DNA of 64,000 nt from Lachnospiraceae bacterium OF09-6. Its GTDB lineage: Bacteria > Bacillota > Clostridia > Lachnospirales > Lachnospiraceae. The stretch lies in the NCBI GenBank assembly GCA_003435055.1, contig QUMM01000004.1:62001-126000 (forward strand), read 5' to 3'. Below the pieces are notes generated by a model, which was not told the DNA's origin, searched no databases, and saw nothing but the letters and a program-made list of their open reading frames with translations. The position numbers and the translations under genes were made by a program. Every line of letters starts with the position of its first letter. The first letter of the stretch is position 1. This document shows positions 9,154 through 18,389 of this stretch, piece after piece.

Positions 9154-9678
9154 ATGAAAGAAAACACAGCAAAATATGTAACCGTCAATGCACTCGCAAT
9201 TGCATTAGTCTGTATTGCAACTATGGCGATTCAGATTCCGATTCCACTGGGATATATGCATCTTGGCAACACCTGTATTTTACTGGTGGCAGTCTTATTC
9301 GGACAGACCACGGGACTGCTGGCAGGCGGTATAGGTTCTGCACTGGCGGATCTGCTAACAGGGTATACACAGTGGGTGCTTCCGACTCTGATCATTAAAA
9401 GTATCATGGGATTTGCGATTGGTGCTATTGCACACAGGAAGGGTACCGGATTTCATATGGTGAACATACGTACATTCCTTGGATCTGCTGCAGGAATCGT
9501 GATTATGATTTTTGGATACTTTGCAGCAGGTGCCATTATGAATGGCAGTATCTACACCGGATGGACGCAGGTGCCAGGACTGACTCTTGAAGGAATTATC
9601 GGTATGGTAGTGTTCTATGCCATTGGACTGGTGATGGAAAAAGCCCATGTAGTAAAAATTCTCAATCTCGAGAGCTGA
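9154..9678 (+). CDS. ECF transporter S component (PF07155-like)
   Basis: 174 residues from the ATG at 9154, chosen because GGAAGGAG sits seven bases upstream; an in-frame ATG at 9121 has none. Five or six membrane segments, with the N-terminal pattern of small-molecule S components: GYMHLGNTCILL, then GGIGSALADLLTGYTQW and LIIKSIMGFAIG. The protein binds a vitamin-like substrate and docks on a shared EcfAAT energising module encoded elsewhere. The PF07155 group is often labelled riboflavin-type, but ligand cannot be assigned. I saw no riboswitch in the 140-base leader. Confidence 0.8.
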   Translation: MKENTAKYVTVNALAIALVCIATMAIQIPIPLGYMHLGNTCILLVAVLFGQTTGLLAGGIGSALADLLTGYTQWVLPTLIIKSIMGFAIGAIAHRKGTGFHMVNIRTFLGSAAGIVIMIFGYFAAGAIMNGSIYTGWTQVPGLTLEGIIGMVVFYAIGLVMEKAHVVKILNLES

Positions 9679-9941
9679 TAAGTCCATATTTTATAAAATA
9701 ATAAGCAAAAAGAAAATGTCTATGCTATAATGAAAATACAACAGATCTGAGATAGATGAGAAAATGGGGCGGTTCAGTAAAGAAGTGGAGAACAGGAACT
9801 TTGCAACGGATTGAGAAAAGAGGAACACCAGTATAAAAAGCAGGTAAAACATGGAAGTGAGATGGAACAGGTGAATGCAGCCGACAGAGAATGGAAAGAT
9901 GACAATGTCATAACACAGTATGATAGTAAAAGAACAAAACT

Positions 9942-10076
9942 GTCATCGCCATGACGGCCAATGCATTTGCGGAGGATGTGGTGAAGGCCAAAAAGGCAGG
10001 AATGAATGATCATATTGCAAAGCCGCTGGATCGGAAAAAGATGCGGGCAGTGCTGGCGAAATATATCGAAAAATAA
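9942..10076 (+). pseudogene. Response-regulator receiver domain remnant
   Basis: A 44-codon open stretch reads VIAMTANAFAEDVVKAKKAG, then MNDHIAKPLD and an ending helix, which is the last third of a REC domain (the MTA strand and the conserved KP pair). No start codon or upstream domain is in frame. The preceding 260 bases hold no recognisable protein. It is probably the tail of a deleted hybrid kinase or regulator. Confidence 0.7.
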
Positions 10077-10080
10077 TAAG

Positions 10081-10118
10081 AAAACCGCAGGTTATCAGTA
10101 GCTGATCTGTGGTTTTCT
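10081..10118 (+). terminator. Terminator after the REC remnant
   Basis: AAAACCGCAG pairs with CTGTGGTTTT, with an inner ATCAG/CTGAT extension. It still has the structure of a working terminator although the gene before it is broken. Confidence 0.75.
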
Positions 10119-10181
10119 GTCGTTTTGCACAAAAGTGGAGAGAAAAGAAGAAATTTGTGGATAAGACAAAAGATCAGCATA

Positions 10182-10286
10182 AAGACCGGTGACAACACGC
10201 CGATAGGTATGTTTGCAGGTATGCTGGCAGCATCCATGACAGTGATTTGTGTATACTTGAAACGACGCAGAAAGAATCAGAAATAG
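10182..10286 (+). pseudogene. C-terminal cell-wall sorting tail (LPXTG-type) remnant
   Basis: The frame reads KTGDNTPIGMFAGMLAASMT, a hydrophobic helix, then KRRRKNQK and a stop. This is the layout of a sortase signal (xKTGD, membrane helix, basic tail), with the leading LP lost or replaced by SI. No body of a surface protein precedes it. It is a relic of a wall-anchored protein rather than a small gene, because no start codon with a ribosome site is in frame. Confidence 0.65.
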
Positions 10287-10293
10287 TACGGCG

Positions 10294-10330
10294 AAAATAC
10301 CATGATGGAGAGATCTGTCATGGTATTTTA
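10294..10330 (+). terminator. Terminator ahead of the D-lactate dehydrogenase gene
   Basis: AATACCATGA and TCATGGTATT form a 10-base stem followed by TTA. It fits the end of the lost surface-protein gene. Confidence 0.65.
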
Positions 10331-10345
10331 CTGCCCGAGAGGACG

Positions 10346-10374
10346 TTGACTTTGCCGGGAGGCAAGGCTATACT
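10346..10374 (+). promoter_or_regulatory. Sigma-A promoter for the D-lactate dehydrogenase gene
   Basis: TTGACT and TATACT with 17 bases between, about 80 bases before the ATG. Confidence 0.7.
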
Positions 10375-10452
10375 GGATAGTAATGATGGCAGGGAAACAA
10401 AGAATCTTCCGTCATCCATAGTGATTTACGTGAAAGAACAGGAGATGGAGAA

Positions 10453-11436
10453 ATGAGGGTATTTGTATACAGTTGCAGAACATTTGATGAAGATCCATAT
10501 TTTGAACAGTTTTCCAGGGAATTTGGAATTGAACTTGGAATTTGCCGGGAGGCACCAACATTGGAAAATGCACATCTGGCAAAAGGGTATGATGCGATCA
10601 GCGTCATCACAACAAAAGTGGATGGTGCGCTTGTGGAGAAGTTTCATGAAATGGGTGTGAAAATGATCTCCACCAGAACGATTGGCTATGATCATATTGA
10701 TCTGGAAAGGGCAAAAGAGCTTGGTGTGCATGTGGGAAATGCTACTTATTCACCGAATTGTGTGGCAGATTATGCCATGATGTTGATGCTGATGTCGATC
10801 CGCAAAATGAAGCGTATCATGCAGAGAGCGGAAATCAATGATTTTTCACTGCCAGGTATCCAGGGCGGTGAAATGGCAAACTTTACAGTGGGCGTCATCG
10901 GAACCGGCCGAATTGGACAGGCTGTGATCAGAGATCTTTCTGGTTTTGGATGTAAGATCTACGCACATGATCTGTATGAGAATGAAACCGTTAAGAAATA
11001 TGCAGAATATGTCTCGCTGGATAAGTTATATCAGGAATGTGATCTGATTACGCTGCATATGCCACTGACAGAAGAAAATCATCACATGATCAATGCAGAG
11101 AGTTTGGCAAAGATGAAGGACAAAGTGGTGATTGTGAATACGGCCAGAGGCGGCCTGATTGATACAAAGGCCATGATTGATGCGATAGAATCTGGTAAGA
11201 TTGGAGCAGCAGGCCTGGATGTAATCGAAGATGAATTCGGTATGTATTATTTTGACCGAAAGTCAGATGTGATGAGCAAAAGGGATCTGTATATCCTGCG
11301 TGGCTTCCCGAATGTCATCGTAACACCACATATGGCATTCTATACCGATCAGGCCATCAGTGATATGGTAAAACATTCACTACAAAGCTGCATGCTGGAA
11401 GAAAGCGGACAGGAAGATCCGTGGAGAGTAGCATAG
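10453..11436 (+). CDS. D-isomer-specific 2-hydroxyacid dehydrogenase, D-lactate dehydrogenase/VanH type
   Basis: 327 residues. The NAD-binding core has GVIGTGRIGQAV (about residues 155-166) and the catalytic residues of the family: Arg in NTARGGLID, Glu in VIEDEFG, His in VTPHMAFYT. Substrate-domain features RTIGYDHIDL and YSPNCVADYAMMLM match fermentative D-lactate dehydrogenases and VanH more than glycerate enzymes. It would reduce pyruvate to D-lactate. It is monocistronic, with its own promoter and terminator. No van ligase genes are near, so fermentation is the likelier role. Confidence 0.88.
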   Translation: MRVFVYSCRTFDEDPYFEQFSREFGIELGICREAPTLENAHLAKGYDAISVITTKVDGALVEKFHEMGVKMISTRTIGYDHIDLERAKELGVHVGNATYSPNCVADYAMMLMLMSIRKMKRIMQRAEINDFSLPGIQGGEMANFTVGVIGTGRIGQAVIRDLSGFGCKIYAHDLYENETVKKYAEYVSLDKLYQECDLITLHMPLTEENHHMINAESLAKMKDKVVIVNTARGGLIDTKAMIDAIESGKIGAAGLDVIEDEFGMYYFDRKSDVMSKRDLYILRGFPNVIVTPHMAFYTDQAISDMVKHSLQSCMLEESGQEDPWRVA

Positions 11437-11486
11437 CACACGGAAGAACAAGAGGTGGTACTGGTATATATGCAAAATAAATAAAG

Positions 11487-11535
11487 ATGGGAACATATGT
11501 CCGATAAAAGAAAAGGATGTACGTTTCCCATTTTT
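11487..11535 (+). terminator. Terminator after the D-lactate dehydrogenase gene
   Basis: ATGGGAACATATGTCC folds on GGATGTACGTTTCCCAT with one or two mismatches and a TTTTT tail. Confidence 0.75.
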
Positions 11536-11726
11536 GAGATTTAAATAGAAAAAGACATACTAAAGAAAAAGCATATTATTTCAGCTCAAGGTGCGCAGCA
11601 CTATCTGAATTCTTCATACATTTCAGGAATCTTATGCTTTCAAAAATAAAAAGTGAATAGGGACTGGGATGTATCACAGAATGAGGAGGCTGTAGACTTC
11701 TCAATAAGAATCCGGCATACAGGAAC

Positions 11727-11885
11727 ATGGATCAGAAAGCAATTCGTGTGATAGAAGCAGTAGCGAATACGAAAATACAGGTAAACGAAAAGGCGGAGAA
11801 GGGTAACGTGTGCGAAGGTTTACAGGGAATCATTGATGATGCAATTCACGAAGAAAAGAAAAAAGCCACTTTCCCCCGTCCCTAA
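11727..11885 (+). pseudogene. Short ORF, possibly the tail of an Rpn-like PD-(D/E)XK nuclease
   Basis: A 52-codon ORF beginning MDQKAIRVIEAV and including EKGNVCEGLQGIIDDAIHEE. The C-x-x-L/I-x-x-(I/L)-I-x-D pattern resembles the helical C-terminus of Rpn/transposase-like PDDEXK proteins of Firmicutes, but the nuclease core is absent. No ribosome site precedes it. The other 200 bases of this 11540-11890 gap hold nothing recognisable. Confidence 0.3.
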
Positions 11886-11889
11886 TGGC

Positions 11890-12747
11890 CTACGAATCGT
11901 ACATATTTCGGAATTCTGTCGGGGTACACATATTCAGCTGTTTGAACATCCGCAGGAATGCGGACAGACTGGAGAAGCCGCATTGCAGTGCAACATCCAG
12001 CACTGGCAGGTTCGGATCCAGCAGCAGGGTCTTGGCGTAGTCGATACGCTTCTGATTCAGATATTTGTAAAATGAGGTATCGGTGTATTGTTTGAACAGC
12101 CTGGTAAAGTGGTATTTACTGAAGCCGGCCAGGTCGGCAATCTGCTCCAGGGACAGATCCTCCGCAAAGTGTTCGTTGATATAGTTGGTGATGTAGAGAA
12201 ATTTATCCAGATAGTCTTTTTGCCGGCTGTTGGAGGCATCAGCAGAAGGATGCTTCAGGGCACCGTGAAGCCGCCCGATATCCACGAGGATTCGTAAGAA
12301 ATGGGAGTAGATGGCAGTCTCGTAGTATGGCTCGCAGCGAAAGTATTCCTCTTTGATCTCCAGCATAAGCTGATGGGCGGTCGGGTGAAAGGTGGGATAT
12401 TTCTCCGGCGTGATCAGCACAGCCGGCCGGATCAGGGAGATCAGCAGTTCCAGTTCACGGATCTGAACCTGGGACAGCCCTGGCTGGAAGATGATCCGTT
12501 CTCCGGTCTCAGGTGCAAACAGTTCATGAACGATGCCGGGACAGATAACCAGAATATCTCCTTCTCGCAGAACATAGTGCTTTTCCCCGACATCCACGGT
12601 ATAGATATTCTTTACCGGCATGATTACCTCGAATGGTGTATGCCAGTGCGGCGGATAATTTTCATTTTCATCGTTATAATACAGACAGATCTGGGTATCG
12701 GTACGATAATCTGCCGTTTCGTGAATTCCGCTGAGATGATGAATCAT
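11890..12747 (-). CDS. AraC family transcriptional regulator with cupin sensor domain
   Basis: 285 residues. The N-terminal half (about 30-110) is a cupin-like AraC binding domain (YPPHWHTPFEVIMP, then LREGDILVICPGIVHEL). The C-terminal 100 residues hold two helix-turn-helix units: LSLEQIADLAGFSKYHFTRL and VLDVALQCGFSSLSAFLRMF ending in PTEFRN. It is divergent from the sugar-binding protein gene at 13122 and is the obvious regulator of the xylo-oligosaccharide locus (inference from position). AAGGAG lies six bases ahead of its ATG. Confidence 0.9.
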   Translation of the reverse strand: MIHHLSGIHETADYRTDTQICLYYNDENENYPPHWHTPFEVIMPVKNIYTVDVGEKHYVLREGDILVICPGIVHELFAPETGERIIFQPGLSQVQIRELELLISLIRPAVLITPEKYPTFHPTAHQLMLEIKEEYFRCEPYYETAIYSHFLRILVDIGRLHGALKHPSADASNSRQKDYLDKFLYITNYINEHFAEDLSLEQIADLAGFSKYHFTRLFKQYTDTSFYKYLNQKRIDYAKTLLLDPNLPVLDVALQCGFSSLSAFLRMFKQLNMCTPTEFRNMYDS

Positions 12748-12859
12748 AGAGGGCTCCTTTTTATATGTGAAATCTGGTTGACTGGGTGCGATTATTCGAT
12801 GAAACGTTATGAATTATTGCTGAGAAACAACGAATAGTTGCGAATGAACTTGTAAAATA

Positions 12860-12888
12860 AATATATCAAAATAACGTAAAAAATACAA
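12860..12888 (-). promoter_or_regulatory. Candidate promoter for the AraC regulator
   Basis: On the minus strand, TTGTAT and TATATT are 17 bases apart, about 110 bases upstream of the start. The 374-base divergent region 12748-13121 is AT-rich and otherwise shows only unassigned CGAAT-type repeats; no clear promoter for the plus-strand operon was picked. Confidence 0.4.
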
Positions 12889-13121
12889 TATAGGAAATGA
12901 TAATTGTGTATATTTTTTGCAAAATATAAAATATTATAGAAAAAGTGCATAAAAATTAAAAAAATAAATTGTATAAATTATCTATACGAATAATAGAGGA
13001 AAAATGAAAGAGCAATAATTAATAACTGAAAAGCAAGAATTGTAGTGAAAGCTGTCAGCCCCTTTGCTATGATTTGAGTATCAAGATCGTGAACAAAAAA
13101 TAAAAAAGGGGGATTTACAAA

Positions 13122-14417
13122 ATGAAGAAAAAATTACTTTCTGTATTACTTTCCACAGCTATGGTAGCTGGTCTGTTCGCTGCAGTGCCACTGACCGCAT
13201 CTGCGGAAGGAGATGTAGAAGAGATCACATGGATGTTCTGGGATGATCTGGAAGCAACAGAAGACCTGATTTCCAAGGGCTATGCAGATGTTATCGATCG
13301 CTTTAATGAGACCTATGACGGACAGTATCATGTGACTCCGATTACTACGAATCTGGAAGAATACGATGGCAAGTTAAATGCGCTGATCGCAGCTGGCCAA
13401 ACACCAGACTGTTTCATCTGCAACCCTGGTCCGAACATGGATGTATATGTAAATGCACAGGCAGCAGCTCCTCTGACAGACATTCTGGAAAATCAGGAAA
13501 AAGAATGGTATGACGGATTTACTGATGGTATTTTTGAAAGAATGACTTATGACGGAGAGATCTATGCAGTACCTACCAACTTTGCAGCAGCACTTTGCTT
13601 CTACAATACCGAGATTTTTGATGAGGTTGGAGTAGAAGTTCCGACTACTTATGACGAACTGCTGGATGTATGCCAGAAGATCAAAGATGCAGGCTATACA
13701 CCGATCAGCTGTTCTGCAGGAACGGCATGGTGCTTATCCATGGTAGCCGGTTATCTGTGTGACCGCCAGGGCGTTGACCTTGCAGCAATCGCATCTCACG
13801 AAGCAAACTGGACCGATGAGAACTGTGTAGAAGCTGGAACAAAATTAAAAGAACTGTCCCAGTACTTCCAGGAAACGGCAGCAGGCGATTCCAATGATCA
13901 GGCAACTGCAGGCTTCTACAATGGCGAAGCAGCTATGCTGATCCAGGGCTCCTGGGCTATCGCTCAGATCAATGGTAACAATCCTGACTTCGAAAGCAAA
14001 TGTGGTGTATTCCAGTTTCCGGCAATCGAAGGAGCAAATGACCCGAACCGTATGATCGTTAAGACAGATAACCTTCTGATGAGCGCAACGACAGAACATC
14101 AGGATGCAGTCATTGCACTGATGAAGATGTTCACAGATGAGACTGCTCAGAAGTACACCGCAGAAGTTGGTGGAAAGATTCCGATCATCAAAGATATCGA
14201 CATCGACTATGATGCAGCACCTGCACAGCTGAAATATGTCACAGACATTCTGGCTAATGCAACAGGTACATTTGGATTCTACAACGAATCTCTGGCTTCT
14301 GTAGAAGCTGGCGACTGCTTCGACAATGCAATGGTTGACATCTTCCTTGGCAACCAGACACCAGAAGAAGCATTCCAGACTGTTCAGACATTCTATGAAG
14401 ACAATGTTTGGGAATAA
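13122..14417 (+). CDS. Extracellular solute-binding protein of a sugar ABC transporter (family 1)
   Basis: 431 residues. A Sec signal occupies residues 1-28 (basic MKKK, hydrophobic core, ASA-type cut before EGD). The mature part has the sugar-binding protein pattern: ITWMFWDDLE strand, DRFNETYDG, GQTPDCF, YDGEIYAVP, ALCFYNTEIFDEVGVE, GEAAMLIQGSWAI. Oddly, there is no lipobox cysteine, although a monoderm normally tethers such proteins by lipid. It heads an operon with two permeases, GH3 and GH43, so xylo-oligosaccharides are the likely ligand (inference). A strong hairpin follows, which would raise its level relative to the permeases. Confidence 0.88.
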   Translation: MKKKLLSVLLSTAMVAGLFAAVPLTASAEGDVEEITWMFWDDLEATEDLISKGYADVIDRFNETYDGQYHVTPITTNLEEYDGKLNALIAAGQTPDCFICNPGPNMDVYVNAQAAAPLTDILENQEKEWYDGFTDGIFERMTYDGEIYAVPTNFAAALCFYNTEIFDEVGVEVPTTYDELLDVCQKIKDAGYTPISCSAGTAWCLSMVAGYLCDRQGVDLAAIASHEANWTDENCVEAGTKLKELSQYFQETAAGDSNDQATAGFYNGEAAMLIQGSWAIAQINGNNPDFESKCGVFQFPAIEGANDPNRMIVKTDNLLMSATTEHQDAVIALMKMFTDETAQKYTAEVGGKIPIIKDIDIDYDAAPAQLKYVTDILANATGTFGFYNESLASVEAGDCFDNAMVDIFLGNQTPEEAFQTVQTFYEDNVWE

Positions 14418-14427
14418 ATGATAATCT

Positions 14428-14477
14428 GAAGGCACATGGCTGCTGCGGAACAAAAAGGCATGTTCCGCAGCAGCCTT
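14428..14477 (+). terminator. Strong hairpin between binding-protein and permease genes (attenuating terminator)
   Basis: GGCTGCTGCGGAACA and TGTTCCGCAGCAGCC form a perfect 15-base stem with an 8-base loop, followed by TTTTC. Partial read-through fits the usual excess of binding protein over membrane subunits. Confidence 0.85.
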
Positions 14478-14517
14478 TTCTATCATCTGAGAAACATAAA
14501 ACTACGAGGAGGATGTT

Positions 14518-15404
14518 ATGGATAAGATTTTAAAAGACAAAAAAGCCATTTTCATCTTTATAGCACCGGCACTTCTGATGTTTGTTCTGGTACTTGTGAT
14601 ACCGATCTGTCAGATGCTGTATTATTCACTATGTGACTATGCAGCACTTACGCCGCCGAAGTTTGTTGGCCTTGCCAATTATAAAAAATTATTTTTCAAA
14701 GATTCTACATTCCGTTTTGCATTGAAAAACTCTGTCTTTTTCATGCTGTTTTCTGCAGTCAGCCAGCAGATCGTGGGTCTGGGACTGGCGGTATTCCTTA
14801 CGAATATTCCAAAGGGCAGGAACTTTTTTAAGAATATATATTATCTGCATGTGTATTGTCATCCGCAGCGCTGGGACTGTTATGGGCATTCTTATTTAAT
14901 CCAAAGATCGGTATCAATGCCCTTCTGGCAAAGTTTGGTATTCAGGGCCCGTTATGGCTGATGGATACCAAAGGATTCATTATCCTGCCGATGTGGGTGA
15001 TTGCGTTTGTAGCATTGTGGCAATATGCAGGACAGAATATGATGCTGTATATGGCACAGATTACTGGCATCTCCAGAGATATTTATGAGGCATCCTACAT
15101 AGACGGAGCATCAAAGGCCAAGTCTTTCCGTTATATTACACTGCCGTTGATCAAGCCGATGATGATCACATCCCTGTCTCTGAACTGTATCGGATCGCTA
15201 AAGTTCTTTGATCTGATTTACAATATGACACAGGGAGGACCAAACCATCGTACCGAAGTACTTGCTACAGAATTGTACGCAGAAGGGTTTAACTACTTCA
15301 AATATGGTTATGCCAGCGCAATTTCTGTGGTACTGCTGGTGATGTGTCTGCTCGTGACACTGCTGATCAAGCGCGTTATCAAAGTAGAAAATTATGAAAG
15401 CTAG
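14518..15404 (+). pseudogene. Sugar ABC transporter permease 1 (MalF/UgpA-like), frame broken by one base
   Basis: Two overlapping frames make one 295-residue permease. The first, from the ATG at 14518, runs through three membrane helices to NIYYL; the second resumes as SSAALGLLWAF. At about 14847 the sequence CTGCATGTG would restore L-P-C-V-L if CC were present instead of C. The second part holds the EAA loop, EASYIDGASKAKSFRYITLP, which docks on the ATPase. The ATPase itself is not in the locus, as usual when a shared MsmK-type subunit is used. A sequencing or consensus deletion is more likely than true loss, because both halves keep the family pattern intact. Confidence 0.85.
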
Positions 15405-15416
15405 GAGGTTGGGAGA

Positions 15417-16262
15417 ATGAAAGCTACAGCAAAGAAAAAACCGCTATCTCCGGTTGTTGTAATCATTTATATTGTTCTGGCACTTCTGGTTGTGATTTAC
15501 GTTGCGCCACTTTTATGGATGCTGTGTGTATCCTTAAAAGATAATGCCGGAGTCATGGCGGATCCATTTGGACTGCCGAAGGTATTGCATCCTGAGAACT
15601 ATGCACAGGCATGGAGTATGGGAAAGCTGGGGGCAGCACTTGTGAACTCGGCACTGGTCTGTGGTGTCAGCCTGGTAGTCAGCCTGTTCTTCGGGTCCAT
15701 GGCAGCCTTTGCCATTGCCAGAATGAAATGGAAATTATCAGAAGCAGCACATACCTTTTTCCTGATTGGTATGATGGTACCGGTACACTGTATTCTGATC
15801 CCACTGTTCGTACGATTTGCTCATCTGGGACTGACCAACAGCCGGTTTGGTCTGATGATACCATATATCACTTTTTCCCTGCCAATGACGATTTTCCTGA
15901 TGACAGGATTCTTTAAAAGTATGCCTGGAGAATTATTTGAATCTGCAGCGATTGACGGATGTGGTATCTATGGATTTTTCTTTAAGATCGCATTTCCACT
16001 GGCCCGTACCGGATTTTTTGTATCTGGACTGATGACATTTGTAGGTAACTGGAATGAACTGCTTTTGGCGATGGTATTTATCTCAGATCCGATGAAGAAG
16101 ACTCTTCCGGTTACACTGACTTACTTTGTAGGACCATATGCAACCAATTATGTACAGATGTTTGCGGCAATCATCATTGCCATTGCACCAACGGTTGTCG
16201 TGTACTGTATGTTCAGTAATCAGATCGTAGAAGGCCTGACCGCAGGCGCGGTAAAGGGATAA
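15417..16262 (+). CDS. Sugar ABC transporter permease 2 (MalG-like)
   Basis: 281 residues with six membrane segments. The MalG-type start (helix, then WMLCVSLKDNAG) and the EAA loop ESAAIDGCGIYGFFFKIAFP near residue 180 are present, and the protein ends NQIVEGLTAGAVKG, a hallmark of this subunit. It lies 12 bases after permease 1, with AGGAGG upstream, and 11 bases before GH3. It would form the channel heterodimer for the operon's oligosaccharide. Confidence 0.93.
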   Translation: MKATAKKKPLSPVVVIIYIVLALLVVIYVAPLLWMLCVSLKDNAGVMADPFGLPKVLHPENYAQAWSMGKLGAALVNSALVCGVSLVVSLFFGSMAAFAIARMKWKLSEAAHTFFLIGMMVPVHCILIPLFVRFAHLGLTNSRFGLMIPYITFSLPMTIFLMTGFFKSMPGELFESAAIDGCGIYGFFFKIAFPLARTGFFVSGLMTFVGNWNELLLAMVFISDPMKKTLPVTLTYFVGPYATNYVQMFAAIIIAIAPTVVVYCMFSNQIVEGLTAGAVKG

Positions 16263-16273
16263 AGGAGAAGCAG

Positions 16274-18388
16274 ATGAACAGAGAAGAAGCAAGAAAAAGA
16301 GCAGAAGCACTGGTGGGACAGATGACGCTGGAGGAAAAAGCCGGCCAGCTTCGCTATGATGCTCCTGCGATTCCGCGACTGGGAATACCGGCCTATAACT
16401 GGTGGAATGAGGGACTTCATGGCGTGGCAAGAGCGGGTCAGGCAACCATGTTCCCGCAGGCCATTGGGATGGCAGCTACTTTTGACACGGAGCTGGCAGG
16501 AGCAATGGCTGATACGGTAGCGGTGGAAGGACGTGCCAAATACAACGCTTATTCGGCGGAAAATGACCGTGATATCTACAAGGGACTCACATTCTGGTCA
16601 CCAAATGTGAATATTTTCCGGGATCCAAGATGGGGACGCGGACATGAAACATACGGGGAAGATCCGTATCTGACCAGCCGTCTGGGAGTCGCCTTTGTAA
16701 AAGCAATGCAGGGGAACGGAGAAACGATGAAAGCAGCAGCCTGCGCCAAGCATTTTGCAGTGCATTCCGGACCGGAAGCGATTCGCCATGAATTCGATGC
16801 AATAGCCAGTGAAAAGGATATGGAAGAGACTTATCTTCCGGCTTTTGAGGCTCTGGTCAAAGAAGCCGGGGTAGAAGCGGTAATGGGGGCATATAACCGT
16901 ACTAATGGAGATCCATGCTGTGCCCATCGTGCACTTATGAAAAAGCTTCGCACGGACTGGGGATTTCAGGGACATTTTGTTTCAGACTGCTGGGCCATCA
17001 AAGACTTTCATGAAAGCCATATGGTAACCAATACCCCGGCTGAGTCAGCAGCGCTGGCGATCAACCGTGGTTGCGATCTGAATTGCGGGAATACCTACCT
17101 TCACATATTGAAGGCTGTACAGGATGGACTGGTGACGGAAGAGACGATTACCGAATCGGCCGTTCGTCTGTATACTACACGATTCTTACTTGGCCTGTTT
17201 GACGGATCGGAATATGATCAGATTTCTTATTATGAGATTGAATCAAGAGAGCATCTGGCGTTGTCGCAAAAAGCGGCAGAAGAAAGCTTTGTGTTATTAA
17301 AAAATAATGGAATTCTGCCATTACAAAAAGAAAAGCTGCATACCATCGGCATCATTGGACCAAATGCAGACAGCCGGGCAGCACTGGCAGGAAATTACCA
17401 TGGTACGGCTTCCAGATATGTGACGATCCAGGAAGGAATACAGGATTATGCAGGGGAAGATGTACGGGTGCTGACCAGTGTGGGATGTGATCTGTTCCGT
17501 GACCGGACGGAGCATCTGGCATTGACACTGGATCGTCTGGCAGAGGCAAAGGAAGTAGCGAAGCACAGTGATGTGGTGATTTTGTGTGTAGGATTGGATG
17601 AGACACTGGAAGGAGAAGAAGGGGATACCGGCAACAGTTATGCATCAGGGGATAAAGAGTCCTTGCTTCTTCCGGAGGTGCAAAGAGATCTGATGGAAGC
17701 AATGGCAGAATCGGGCAAACCGGTTGTGCTGTGTCTGATGGCAGGAAGCGATATCGATTTAAGTTTTGCCAGAGAGCATTTTGATGCCATACTGGATCTG
17801 TGGTATCCAGGCTCCCAGGGCGGTGTGGCAGCAGCAAGGGTGCTGTTTGGTGAGGTGTCTCCGTCAGGTAAGCTGCCGGTTACTTTCTATGAGACGCTGG
17901 AAGAACTGCCAGAGTTCACGGATTATAGTATGAAAGGCAGAACTTATCGTTATATGACAGAAAAAGCCCAGTATCCATTTGGATATGGTCTGACTTATGG
18001 GGATGTGCAGGTAGAAGAAGCAAATATCTGTATAGAAGGAAGCGGGGACGATATCACAGAACTGTCTGTAAAAGCAATTGTGAAAAATCGTGACCGAACA
18101 GCTACAGATGAAGTGCTGCAGATCTATGTGCAGTATCTGGAAAAAGAAAATACCATCCCGCACCCGCAGCTTTGTGGATTTATCCGGGTACATCTGGAAG
18201 GCGGAGAAGAAAAAGAAGTGACTGTTCCAGTGGCAGCCAGGGCATTTACGATCGTAACAGAAAGTGGGGAACGAAAAGCTGTAACAGGAAGATTTGCTCT
18301 GTATGCAGGATGCAGCCAGCCGGATGAGAAAAGTGTGGAACTGACCGGAAAACGGCCGATTCGCATGGATTATGTGAGGAAACTATGA
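16274..18388 (+). CDS. Glycoside hydrolase family 3, beta-xylosidase/beta-glucosidase
   Basis: 704 residues. The N-terminal TIM barrel shows NWWNEGLHGVARAG, RDPRWGRGHETYGEDPYL, CAKHFAVHSGPE and the nucleophile Asp238 in FVSDCWAI. A second alpha/beta domain (about 330-560) and a fibronectin-III-like C-terminal domain follow. There is no signal peptide, so it acts in the cytosol on imported oligosaccharides. The EGLHGVARAG and KHFAVHSGPE motifs are typical of the xylosidase-type GH3 branch. The neighbouring GH43 supports xylan or arabinoxylan oligosaccharides as substrate. Confidence 0.92.
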   Translation: MNREEARKRAEALVGQMTLEEKAGQLRYDAPAIPRLGIPAYNWWNEGLHGVARAGQATMFPQAIGMAATFDTELAGAMADTVAVEGRAKYNAYSAENDRDIYKGLTFWSPNVNIFRDPRWGRGHETYGEDPYLTSRLGVAFVKAMQGNGETMKAAACAKHFAVHSGPEAIRHEFDAIASEKDMEETYLPAFEALVKEAGVEAVMGAYNRTNGDPCCAHRALMKKLRTDWGFQGHFVSDCWAIKDFHESHMVTNTPAESAALAINRGCDLNCGNTYLHILKAVQDGLVTEETITESAVRLYTTRFLLGLFDGSEYDQISYYEIESREHLALSQKAAEESFVLLKNNGILPLQKEKLHTIGIIGPNADSRAALAGNYHGTASRYVTIQEGIQDYAGEDVRVLTSVGCDLFRDRTEHLALTLDRLAEAKEVAKHSDVVILCVGLDETLEGEEGDTGNSYASGDKESLLLPEVQRDLMEAMAESGKPVVLCLMAGSDIDLSFAREHFDAILDLWYPGSQGGVAAARVLFGEVSPSGKLPVTFYETLEELPEFTDYSMKGRTYRYMTEKAQYPFGYGLTYGDVQVEEANICIEGSGDDITELSVKAIVKNRDRTATDEVLQIYVQYLEKENTIPHPQLCGFIRVHLEGGEEKEVTVPVAARAFTIVTESGERKAVTGRFALYAGCSQPDEKSVELTGKRPIRMDYVRKL

Positions 18389-18389
18389 T

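Noticed and set aside
10247..10456. 69-codon plus-strand ORF overlapping the ldh promoter
   Set aside because: It spans a terminator and a promoter, and has no family pattern or ribosome site.
14518..15404. Programmed frameshifting as the reason for the split permease and other split genes
   Set aside because: No slippery heptamer or downstream structure is shared, and the affected families are normally single-frame.
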